A stretch of 38,824 nucleotides of DNA from Deltaproteobacteria bacterium (GTDB lineage Bacteria; Desulfobacterota; Desulfuromonadia; Desulfuromonadales; Geopsychrobacteraceae). A program made the position numbers and the translations under genes. The notes below the pieces were generated by a model. The model did no database searches and had not been told where the DNA came from. It saw only the letters and a program-made list of their open reading frames with translations. The DNA lies in contig JAGYPB010000024.1 in NCBI GenBank assembly GCA_018399135.1, forward strand, positions 1-38,824, written 5' to 3'. How positions within the stretch are numbered: position 1 is the first letter of the stretch; every line of letters starts with the position of its first letter. This document shows, piece by piece, positions 31,355-38,824 of the stretch.

Positions 31355-33511
31355 GTGAATCTTGATTCTTCCAGTTATTCAGACGTGAAAAATAACGCAG
31401 TGGCCGTCGAAAAACTGCTGAAACAGCTGAATGTGACCCGCCGCATGATCAGTCTGTACCCGTCTGACCACCCGCAGATTCGTACCAGTATCAGCCGGAC
31501 GCTCACAATTCTCAATCGCATGTGGGATGATCATCGCACGGTGACCCTGGGCATTACACCGACAACAATATATATTGATAACCAACGCCTCGAACAGCAG
31601 GATTCGGTTTTCCGCGAGTTTGCCCACTTTTTTTTCCATGCCGGCGTCGCTTCTATCAGCTTCCATAAGGGACTCGATGCTCAGGAACTGATCCGTTTTC
31701 ATCGCCTTCTACAGGATAAAGAGGAACCCCTCTTTAATGACGCAACCTTTGCCACACAACTGGAAGCAGAGAAAATTTTCAATATCAGCGCCCAGATGAT
31801 TGACTACAGGGCTTTCCATGAAAAAACGGGTTTGACCAACGGACAAAAAGGGACAGATAATCTCTGGGAAAACTTTCTCCTGCGATTACAAGAGGGAGAC
31901 ATTGAGACAGCTGACTACCTTGAACCCGATCATCAAGATGAGATTATTGAACTCTTTAACCGCAAACTTTCCGGCACTTCTGCCGAGCAGGAACAAGCAG
32001 CAGAAGGAATCGGGCGGCTTTTATCTTTTGGTCATTCCAATCGACAATCGCCTGTTTCTTTACGTACCTACGATAAAAACCTCAACATGCTCCTGGAACG
32101 ACTCACCCCCGAAGCAAGGAATGATTTCCTCCGCAAAGGGCTGAAGAACATTGAAAATCAGGAGCGGTCAAACCTGCAGCTGGCATTGGCGCGTCTTTCT
32201 CCGGGGTTTCTTGAAGCCATGGTGGCACATTCGACCAGGCTCAACAGCGCCCTTTCTCCGCGACTTCTTCATCTGATTAATTCTCTTTCAGCCGATATCG
32301 ATCCTGGAACAGCCCCCGCTGCCAGGCGTATTTCTTCTGACGAGACCCGAACCAGAATGAACACCCTGTTTAAGGAAGAACAAGAAGACCTTTACCTGCC
32401 GAAGGGCTATCAGCAGGCTCTTCATACAGCAATGAACAGCAGCACTCCGGGCACTCTATCAGTTGAGGACCGTGAAACTCTGAACCAAATGATCAGCAAT
32501 CAATCTGTTGAAGAGCAGACGGCCCGGATTATTTTTGAACGGCTGCACGCACAACCTGACGCCCAACTGGCTGCGACATACCAGAACCATCTGCTTGATT
32601 TCTCGCGCATGTTTCTCGAAGCCGGCAATTATGTCGCCCTGCACTCTACCTATCAGCATTGGAACCGATTTATCAACCAGAGTGGGAGTCCCATCGAACT
32701 GCTGGCCGAAAAGCTGGCAGCCTTCCACACCCAGGCATCATTCATGGCCGAGGTACTTGACGGATTTGTTCTCTGGGATGACGATAGACACAAGGAAATA
32801 ATGGATTATGTTGTGCTGGTTGGCACCCCTTATTGTGAGCCGATCGTCGAGCGTCTGGGGCTGGCACGCCACTACTCAGAACGTAAACGCTGGATTGATC
32901 TACTGACCCGCATCAGCACAGATACCAGAAAGGTCATTATCCCCTTTCTCACCGATGAACGCTGGTACCTGGTACGTAATCTGGTCATGATCCTGGGCAC
33001 CGAACCCACCCCGGCGGTAATGAAAGCGATTCAACCCTTGCATCAGCACCCGCATCCACAGGTTCGGGCAGAAACAATCCGTGTCCTTTTTAGCTGCAAT
33101 CCAGTCACCGCTAATCGCCTGCTGCTGGGAGAACTGAACAACGATGAAGAAGATACCCGCCTGGCTGCTGTCAACATTGCCCACTTAAGCCGTGATCCGG
33201 AGGTTCTGACATACCTGCACCAGCAACTTGAGAAAGAGCTGGACAATGATGTTGATCTGACTTTTTTAAAGGCCGTTGTCAGAAGCCTGTGCCGGCGTGG
33301 AGAAAAAGAGAGCCTTGTCATCATACGCCGGGTTCTAAACCGAGGAGGTTTGCTGGTTCATCGCCGCACCCGGCAATTACAACGCGACATCGTTGCAGCA
33401 CTGGCCGAGTTCCAACATCCTGCAGCCGATAAACTGCTGGAAGAGCTGACAACAGGGAAATTCAGCCATGACGTTGCCAAAACCATGGAAAAACGCCGAG
33501 AGGCACTATGA
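31355..33511 (+). CDS. HEAT-like repeat protein, unit 1, function unknown
   Basis: This cytoplasmic protein of about 718 residues has no signal peptide or TM segment. Residues 19-120 form a compact domain marked by SLYPSDHPQI (33-42), VTLGITPTTIYIDNQRL and ISFHKGLDAQELIRFHRLL, followed by an IFNISAQMIDYRAF strand pair. The middle is helical. The C-terminal third shows HEAT-like repeats (DERWYLVRNLVMILG, HPHPQVRAETIRVLF, DTRLAAVNIAHLSRDPEVL). It looks like a scaffold. GTG at 31355 has AGGGA 6 bases upstream, so I prefer it to the in-frame ATGs at 31250 and 31283. Its stop overlaps the HD-GYP start by 4 bp. It is paralogous along its length to the gene at 34801. Confidence 0.85.
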   Translation: MNLDSSSYSDVKNNAVAVEKLLKQLNVTRRMISLYPSDHPQIRTSISRTLTILNRMWDDHRTVTLGITPTTIYIDNQRLEQQDSVFREFAHFFFHAGVASISFHKGLDAQELIRFHRLLQDKEEPLFNDATFATQLEAEKIFNISAQMIDYRAFHEKTGLTNGQKGTDNLWENFLLRLQEGDIETADYLEPDHQDEIIELFNRKLSGTSAEQEQAAEGIGRLLSFGHSNRQSPVSLRTYDKNLNMLLERLTPEARNDFLRKGLKNIENQERSNLQLALARLSPGFLEAMVAHSTRLNSALSPRLLHLINSLSADIDPGTAPAARRISSDETRTRMNTLFKEEQEDLYLPKGYQQALHTAMNSSTPGTLSVEDRETLNQMISNQSVEEQTARIIFERLHAQPDAQLAATYQNHLLDFSRMFLEAGNYVALHSTYQHWNRFINQSGSPIELLAEKLAAFHTQASFMAEVLDGFVLWDDDRHKEIMDYVVLVGTPYCEPIVERLGLARHYSERKRWIDLLTRISTDTRKVIIPFLTDERWYLVRNLVMILGTEPTPAVMKAIQPLHQHPHPQVRAETIRVLFSCNPVTANRLLLGELNNDEEDTRLAAVNIAHLSRDPEVLTYLHQQLEKELDNDVDLTFLKAVVRSLCRRGEKESLVIIRRVLNRGGLLVHRRTRQLQRDIVAALAEFQHPAADKLLEELTTGKFSHDVAKTMEKRREAL

Positions 33512-34635
33512 GCCAGGTTAGCAAAGACAAACTTCACAAACTGCTCCATCTGCTGATCACAGCTGCCGCCAACGCAGCCCTTTACAATCTCCAGCATCTG
33601 CACGTACTGCGACTGAACAAGCAAGCGATAGTGGAGTTGCAAGGTTTTTTTAGCAAGACGGACGAACTCAGCCTGAAAGTTATTGACGATCTACTGGTTT
33701 GCAACAACCACCCGGTTCCGGACGAACCAGCAGTCAGACGCTTTATTGATGCACTTAAAAGACACGGTATCTATTTTCTGCGTATCACCCCGGAAATTTC
33801 CAATGAGGAGCTTCTGAACCTGATCAATGTCCTCAGCAAAAGCCCGGATCGTCCGGCAGCCATCAGCAATAGCGTTCATCTGCATTTCGGACAACTCGAG
33901 GTGCGCCGACGGACACAAGACACTTATTCGCCCGCATGGGGAATACAGGAGATAGCTGCTCAGGAGGCCGATCAACTGCTGGAGATATATGATGCTGTCC
34001 GCACCGGAGAGCCCCTTGATCTAACCGCAGTTCACCATATTGTCGATGGTTTTATTGCTTCTTTTCATCAACAGAAAGATGCCTTCATGGCCTTTGCTCC
34101 ACTGCGCGCCATGGACGAATACACCTACACCCACTCCACAAATATCTGCATTCTCAACATCGCCCAGGCCCAGAGCCTCGGCATTGAAGGCAAACTGCTG
34201 ACCGATATCGGACTGGCAGCCATGCTCCACGATGTCGGTAAAATGTTCATTCCCCATGAGATTCTTGCCAAAGCGGGACAGTTGAGTGAGGACGAGTGGA
34301 GTATCATGCAACAGCATCCGGTTCTTGGTGCCGACTATCTCCTTAAAACCCCCGGGGTTCCGCGCCTGGCTGTCGTCACCGCCTACGAACACCACATGCG
34401 TTTCGATGGCACCGGTTATCCGCGCGGGCAACAACCCTGGACTCAGCATATCTGTTCTCACATGACCGCTATTTCCGATGCCTACGATGCCATGCGCACC
34501 CACCGGGCCTATGACAAAGCCATGGATCTTGATCAGATTACCAGTATCATGATGAACCTTGCCGGAACCAAACTGCATCCACAATTGACCCGTAATTTTA
34601 TTAATATATTGCGCCGCCTTGAGCAATCGGAGTGA
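33508..34635 (+). CDS. HD-GYP domain protein, unit 1
   Basis: This 375-residue protein carries a C-terminal HD-GYP domain (about 200-370): DEYTYTHS with H209, AMLHDVGK with H241/D242, EHHMRFDGTGYP (294-305) and SDAYDAMR with D324. HD-GYP enzymes hydrolyse c-di-GMP to pGpG or GMP with a bound metal centre. The usual Glu after HH is Met here. Residues 1-140 resemble the N-terminal domain of the HEAT-like partner, although LY-x(3)-HP is degenerate (LYNLQHL). The ATG overlaps the HEAT-like stop as ATGA, so coupled translation and a direct complex are likely. Confidence 0.9.
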   Translation: MSQVSKDKLHKLLHLLITAAANAALYNLQHLHVLRLNKQAIVELQGFFSKTDELSLKVIDDLLVCNNHPVPDEPAVRRFIDALKRHGIYFLRITPEISNEELLNLINVLSKSPDRPAAISNSVHLHFGQLEVRRRTQDTYSPAWGIQEIAAQEADQLLEIYDAVRTGEPLDLTAVHHIVDGFIASFHQQKDAFMAFAPLRAMDEYTYTHSTNICILNIAQAQSLGIEGKLLTDIGLAAMLHDVGKMFIPHEILAKAGQLSEDEWSIMQQHPVLGADYLLKTPGVPRLAVVTAYEHHMRFDGTGYPRGQQPWTQHICSHMTAISDAYDAMRTHRAYDKAMDLDQITSIMMNLAGTKLHPQLTRNFINILRRLEQSE

Positions 34636-34759
34636 CGCTCCTGGATCTGTGATGGACACTTGCGATCTGCAACTGGCTAAACTGGAACAAGCTGAATAAC
34701 CATATTAAAATAAAGGGCCTTCCTACTAAATTACATGACGGCCACGATTAGCAAAACCA

Positions 34760-34765
34760 TATAAT
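34760..34765 (+). promoter_or_regulatory. Possible -10 box of the second HEAT/HD-GYP unit
   Basis: A perfect TATAAT lies 35 bp before the GTG start of the second unit, in a 165-bp gap. No convincing -35 box is present at 16-18 bp, so an activator or another start may be used. Confidence 0.3.
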
Positions 34766-34800
34766 GAACGAAGCAAAACCATTCGAAGGACGTCATCATC

Positions 34801-36945
34801 GTGAATACCGCTCACCACTCAAAAAAATCTACTGACCACAATATAAGAAATTTTGTTCATGAACTGAATGTCTTCCGCCGGCACGTTGCTCTTTACCCAC
34901 CGGCGCACCCCAAAACCCTGGCCGGCGCAAAAAAAATACTTACTGAATTCAACAAGTTCAATCATTGTCGCGATGGTATCAGTCTGGGCATTACTCCCGA
35001 CAATCTCATGTTCAACGGCACCTTCCTTGAGGCAGACAACCCAAGCTGTCGCGACCTGGGAGCTTTTTTTTCACATCTGGATATTGCCGTTATCAGTTTT
35101 CATCAGGGGTTAAGCACAACGGAGCTGGTCGAGTTCTGGCAATTACTCTCCTCCAGAGTCGCAGGTCAACAGCCAACAGCACTGGATCTGGCTCTTAAAG
35201 AACATCAGATATTTCATATCAGCCTCAAAATCACCGATTATAGTGCTTTCACACAGGATCCCAGCGGGCTGAACACGGCGCCGGCAGATACCGATATCTG
35301 GAAAGAGTTTGTCCACAGCTTGATGCCGTTGGACAATGCTACCGCCACCGATTCCGGCAACCATCCGGCTACTCAGCTGGCGCAACTGCTGAACAATTCA
35401 GCGACTAACGACCCTGATTTTACAGCCATGACCAGCAAACTGGCGAACCGCCTTCTTAAACAATGCCAGGGATCAGTCGACGGCATCGGCAACCAGCTCT
35501 ATGACTTCAGTAAAAAGCTCAATCCAGAGATAAGACAGCGACTCCATGAAGAGACGCTGCGCACTCTCGATGAACAGTCCCAAGACGCAAGTGTCATTAT
35601 TTCGAACCTGCCTGCCAATTTTATCAGCGAGGCCCTGCTCTCTCATAGCAATACAGAACAACAGCTTTCAGCCCGCCTTACTGACCTGCTCAGCGCTTTC
35701 GCCGCAAACACCCCGGCAAAAGAGCATCAACAAGTCAATCCATCCGGACGTATCGGCGCGGCACAGCAGCAATCTCGTATTGAGCTGCTGTTGTTGGAAG
35801 ATCAGCATAATGAATACCTGCCGGATAATTACCAGCAGACATTACAGAAAATTCTTGCCGGAAAAATTCAGGGGAGTCTGCCGGAAAATCTCGCAAAAGA
35901 ATATAGAAACAGTCTGGCGGAACAAATGATTGAACATCAATGTTGCGACATTATCTTCGATCTGCTCGAAACGGACACGGACGCCGAAACCCAGGACATC
36001 CTGCAAAACAACCTCATTGACCTGTCACGTTTTTTTCTGGACACAGGGGATTTTCAGGCCCTGCAAAAAACCCTGTCACGCTGGATGTCTTTTGTTAACA
36101 GTGGTCGATCACAAACAAATCTACTAACAGACAAATTTTTAAGTTCACAGCTTCAGCGCTCTTTTATGGAAGACGTTCTGCTTTCGATTCCGGTATGGCA
36201 CAATGGTAAATATGCTGAGCTATGCGAATATCTGGCTGAAGTTGGAGAACCCTACACGGAACTACTGATCGAACGTCTCGGGAACGAGAAAGACAAAGAG
36301 TTACGAAAAACCTGGATGAAACTATTACTCGAACTCGGAAACATTACTCATTCGACAATCCTGGATAGACTAAGTGACAAGCGCTGGTATCTGGTTCGCA
36401 ACCTGCTGATTATTTTGGAGCAGCAAAAAGGAAAAATACCACCAAAAACCCTGATGAATCTGAGCGAGCACCCTCATCCTGAAGTTCGTTTCGAAGCACT
36501 ACGTATTCTATTTCGGGTAAATCCCTCTGCAGCGAATCGTCTGCTGCTCACGGAACTGGAAAATGAAAATCCGCAATCCCTGAAAATTCTGATCCCCCTT
36601 ATGGCAATGAGTAATAACAGGGAGGTTCCTGCTCAACTGAACAGGCGGCTCGAGAAAGAACCTCTGACCGTGGAAAACCTGGAAATTAAATTGGCTATTC
36701 TGGCAGGTCTATCTTCTGCTCCGCAGTCTGACTGCCTGCTTTCCGTTATGCGCCTGGCGTCAAGAAGGGAGTTTTTTGTCAACCGTCTGCGCAAACAGTT
36801 ATTATCAGCAGCCAGTGACACCCTGTGTGCCTATCCTCGCAAGCAGGTCATTGCCTTGTTACGCCACCTGGATGAGAAACAACGAACTACCATACAGAAT
36901 ATTTTGGCATCCCGGTCTTCATCAACTGCGGAGCAATCGCTATGA
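34801..36945 (+). CDS. HEAT-like repeat protein, unit 2, function unknown
   Basis: This 714-residue paralogue of the gene at 31355 has the same order of parts. An N-terminal domain carries ALYPPAHPKT (30-39), ISLGITPDNLMFNGTFL and ISFHQGLSTTELVEFWQLL. Next come IFHISLKITDYSAF, a helical middle, and C-terminal HEAT-like repeats (DKRWYLVRNLLIILEQQ, HPHPEVRFEALRILFRVNPSAANRLLL). Conservation is highest in the C-terminal repeats and the N-terminal motif, while the region around residues 150-260 has drifted. The GTG start has AAGGA about 10 bases upstream. The stop overlaps the next start by 4 bp, repeating the arrangement of unit 1. No known name. Confidence 0.85.
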   Translation: MNTAHHSKKSTDHNIRNFVHELNVFRRHVALYPPAHPKTLAGAKKILTEFNKFNHCRDGISLGITPDNLMFNGTFLEADNPSCRDLGAFFSHLDIAVISFHQGLSTTELVEFWQLLSSRVAGQQPTALDLALKEHQIFHISLKITDYSAFTQDPSGLNTAPADTDIWKEFVHSLMPLDNATATDSGNHPATQLAQLLNNSATNDPDFTAMTSKLANRLLKQCQGSVDGIGNQLYDFSKKLNPEIRQRLHEETLRTLDEQSQDASVIISNLPANFISEALLSHSNTEQQLSARLTDLLSAFAANTPAKEHQQVNPSGRIGAAQQQSRIELLLLEDQHNEYLPDNYQQTLQKILAGKIQGSLPENLAKEYRNSLAEQMIEHQCCDIIFDLLETDTDAETQDILQNNLIDLSRFFLDTGDFQALQKTLSRWMSFVNSGRSQTNLLTDKFLSSQLQRSFMEDVLLSIPVWHNGKYAELCEYLAEVGEPYTELLIERLGNEKDKELRKTWMKLLLELGNITHSTILDRLSDKRWYLVRNLLIILEQQKGKIPPKTLMNLSEHPHPEVRFEALRILFRVNPSAANRLLLTELENENPQSLKILIPLMAMSNNREVPAQLNRRLEKEPLTVENLEIKLAILAGLSSAPQSDCLLSVMRLASRREFFVNRLRKQLLSAASDTLCAYPRKQVIALLRHLDEKQRTTIQNILASRSSSTAEQSL

Positions 36946-38066
36946 AACCAATCGGAGAAAGCCCGGCGGAACAATTTGTCCGCAGCGTTACTACCGCACT
37001 GGCGACTATTCGTCTCTATGACGCAAATCATCCACAGGTGCTGAATCTATGTCAGCAGGCCCTGGATCAGATCCGCCAACAATTCACTGATACCAATGAA
37101 GTCACACTGAAGATCATCAACGACAGACTGGTGTTTCAGGATGTCAGACTCACAGAAAATCTGTCCGTCGAGCGACTGATCCGTGCCATGCATGCTCATG
37201 ACCTGAGTTTCATCAGGTTAGATAAAACAATCTGCATAGAAGATCTGCTCCAGATGACGACAAGACTCAGTCGACATTCCCATAAAATGGCACCACAACC
37301 TTCTTCGGCAAAGGATAAAATTGTTTACGGGAACGTAGCAATATACTCTCCGGCTCAAGCAACTGCATCAACCGGGAGCTCTGACTTCAATGACGTTGCG
37401 AATGAGAACCTGGACAAATTCATGGATATCTATAGCAACATTGGTCATGGAAATAAGATCCACACCACCGGGTTAAGAGAAATTGTTAGCGAATTCATTG
37501 CGGTTTTTCATGATCAGAAGGACGTCATGCTGGCCCTGGCCCCTATTCGCTCAATGGATGAATATCTTTATACCCATTCCACCAATATCTGCCTGCTGAA
37601 TCTTGCGCAAGCCAAACTACTCGGCATCACCGGCCCCCTGCTGAATGACATCGGTATTGCCGCCATGCTGCACGACGCCGGAAAAATGTTTATCCCCGCC
37701 GACATCCTTAACAAGCAGGGAAAGCTGGATGACCGGGAATGGGAACTGATGCGCAGTCATCCGCGTCTTGGGGCGCAGTATCTGCTCGGTTGTCCCGGAA
37801 TCCCACGATTGGCGGTAGTAACGGCTTACGAGCATCACATCGGCTATGATGGTACCGGCTACCCCACAAGTTTTCGCCAACTGAATCCATGCAGTTACAT
37901 GACGTCCATTTCTGACATTTATGATGCCTTGCGAACCCGACGAGCCTACAAAGAACCTTTGAGCTTCGACCAGATCCATGCCATCATGAGCGGAAGTGCC
38001 GGCAAGTCACTTCATCCCCACCTGACACACTCTTTTCTGACGGCCCTTGGCCAGTTGGAGCAATAA
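36942..38066 (+). CDS. HD-GYP domain protein, unit 2
   Basis: This 374-residue paralogue of the gene at 33508 has a C-terminal HD-GYP domain: DEYLYTHS with H212, AMLHDAGK with H244/D245, EHHIGYDGTGYP (297-308) and SDIYDALR with D325. All expected metal ligands are present, so it may be an active c-di-GMP phosphodiesterase; the Glu after HH is Ile. The N-terminal 110 residues hold RLYDANHPQV (24-33) and VTLKIINDRLVF and align well with the N-terminal domain of the HEAT-like proteins, better than the unit 1 copy does. The ATG lies inside the stop overlap of the upstream gene. Confidence 0.9.
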   Translation: MKPIGESPAEQFVRSVTTALATIRLYDANHPQVLNLCQQALDQIRQQFTDTNEVTLKIINDRLVFQDVRLTENLSVERLIRAMHAHDLSFIRLDKTICIEDLLQMTTRLSRHSHKMAPQPSSAKDKIVYGNVAIYSPAQATASTGSSDFNDVANENLDKFMDIYSNIGHGNKIHTTGLREIVSEFIAVFHDQKDVMLALAPIRSMDEYLYTHSTNICLLNLAQAKLLGITGPLLNDIGIAAMLHDAGKMFIPADILNKQGKLDDREWELMRSHPRLGAQYLLGCPGIPRLAVVTAYEHHIGYDGTGYPTSFRQLNPCSYMTSISDIYDALRTRRAYKEPLSFDQIHAIMSGSAGKSLHPHLTHSFLTALGQLEQ

Positions 38067-38232
38067 CAATCCAATGCCTGAATTTTTCGCTGAGCTCAAT
38101 TCGCCCTGACTCCATCAGATCTCCTTGCGACCTGCGGGCGTCGGGTGTTATACATTCCTTCCACCTCGACAGCTGATTTACGTCCGGGGTCAATCAATTC
38201 CAGCATTCTAAAAAAATTAAAAGGAACAGGTC

Positions 38233-38824
38233 ATGAGTGAAGACACAAAAAAAATCATCTATTCAATGATGCGCGTCAGCAAAAACTACAACAAACAACC
38301 GATCATCAAGGACATTTCCCTGTCCTATTATTACGGCGCTAAAATCGGCGTACTGGGCTTGAATGGTTCGGGTAAATCAACCCTGCTGCGTATCATGGCC
38401 GGTGTCGACACGGAGTTCAACGGCGAGGTCGCCCTCTCCCCCGGCTTTACCGTTGGTTACCTGGAGCAGGAGCCAAAACTGGACGAGAGCAAAACCGTGC
38501 GTGAGATCGTTCAGGAAGGAGTACAGGAAGTTGTCGATCTGCTGGCGGAGTTTGAAGCCATCAACAATGCCTTTGCTGATCCCGACTGCGACATGGACAA
38601 ACTGCTTGAACGCCAGGCCAAGGTGCAGGATCAACTCGATGCTGCCGATGCCTGGGAGCTTGATTCACGTTTGGAACTGGCAGAAGAAGCACTACGCTGC
38701 CCGCCCCCGGAGACCCCGATTAAAACCCTCTCCGGCGGCGAGAAACGGCGCGTTGCCCTGTGTCGTCTGCTGTTGCAGAAGCCCGACATCCTGTTGCTGG
38801 ACGAACCGACCAACCATCTTGATG
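38233..38824 (+). CDS. ettA: ABC-F ATPase, EttA-like, cut by the window end
   Basis: The first 197 codons of an ABC-F protein are present. The first ABC domain has Walker A GLNGSGKS (42-49), the EttA-type [11 protein letters not shown], an arm region (about 90-140), signature LSGGEKRR and Walker [13 protein letters not shown] at the cut. EttA binds the ribosomal E site and gates translation by energy state. The start [17 protein letters not shown] and arm length fit EttA better than Uup or a drug-resistance ABC-F, but half of the protein is missing. An AAAAGGAACAGG site precedes the ATG. Confidence 0.9.
   Translation, partial: MSEDTKKIIYSMMRVSKNYNKQPIIKDISLSYYYGAKIGVLGLNGSGKSTLLRIMAGVDTEFNGEVALSPGFTVGYLEQEPKLDESKTVREIVQEGVQEVVDLLAEFEAINNAFADPDCDMDKLLERQAKVQDQLDAADAWELDSRLELAEEALRCPPPETPIKTLSGGEKRRVALCRLLLQKPDILLLDEPTNHLD

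Overview
The window reads as chromosomal core DNA from a Gram-negative bacterium of the Desulfuromonadales/Geobacterales group (Desulfuromonas, Pelobacter or Geobacter-like). This is inferred from gene order: KDO synthesis (kdsB, kdsA, kdsD, kdsC), then lptC-lptA-lptB, rpoN, hpf, ptsN, hprK, rapZ, a mannose-family PTS, HPr, enzyme I and metK on one strand, followed by the phoH-pgpH-ybeY-corC-lnt block. No rRNA, tRNA, CRISPR array, transposase or phage gene was found.

Layout. 1-480 is gene-free, with a direct repeat and a hairpin. 481-1148 is a Phd/VapC-type toxin-antitoxin pair. 1297-5949 (+) holds mntP, the two-enzyme agmatine-to-putrescine route (aguA, aguB), and an ATP-grasp enzyme overlapping an esterase-like hydrolase. 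6067-31192 (-) is a long, nearly gapless co-directional block: phoH, pgpH, ybeY, corC, lnt, a Na/Pi-type transporter with a PhoU-like tail, the KDO and LPS-export genes with pyrG, rpoN, hpf, the PTS and its regulators, and metK. 31355-38066 (+) carries two tandem copies of a two-gene unit. Each unit is a roughly 715-residue HEAT-like protein overlapping an HD-GYP protein by 4 bp. The window ends inside an ABC-F gene (ettA-like).

How the genes work together. The KDO genes make CMP-KDO and LptCAB exports the finished LPS; pyrG supplies CTP for kdsB. The PTS genes form a full EI-HPr-EIIABCD phosphorelay with HPr kinase, RapZ and EIIA-Ntr beside sigma-54. The phoH-lnt block covers RNA/ribosome maturation, cyclic dinucleotide breakdown and lipoprotein acylation.

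Most distinctive region. It is the duplicated HEAT-like/HD-GYP unit. By eye all four proteins share an N-terminal domain of about 110-150 residues marked by an LY-x(3)-HP motif, which suggests a partner-pairing c-di-GMP system. I know of no characterised equivalent, but I could not search.

Sequence quality. lptC and lptA carry several single-base homopolymer frameshifts. pyrG and kdsB (about 20.9-23.1 kb) are broken in many places although their conserved motifs are all present. I read these as local sequence errors rather than true pseudogenes.
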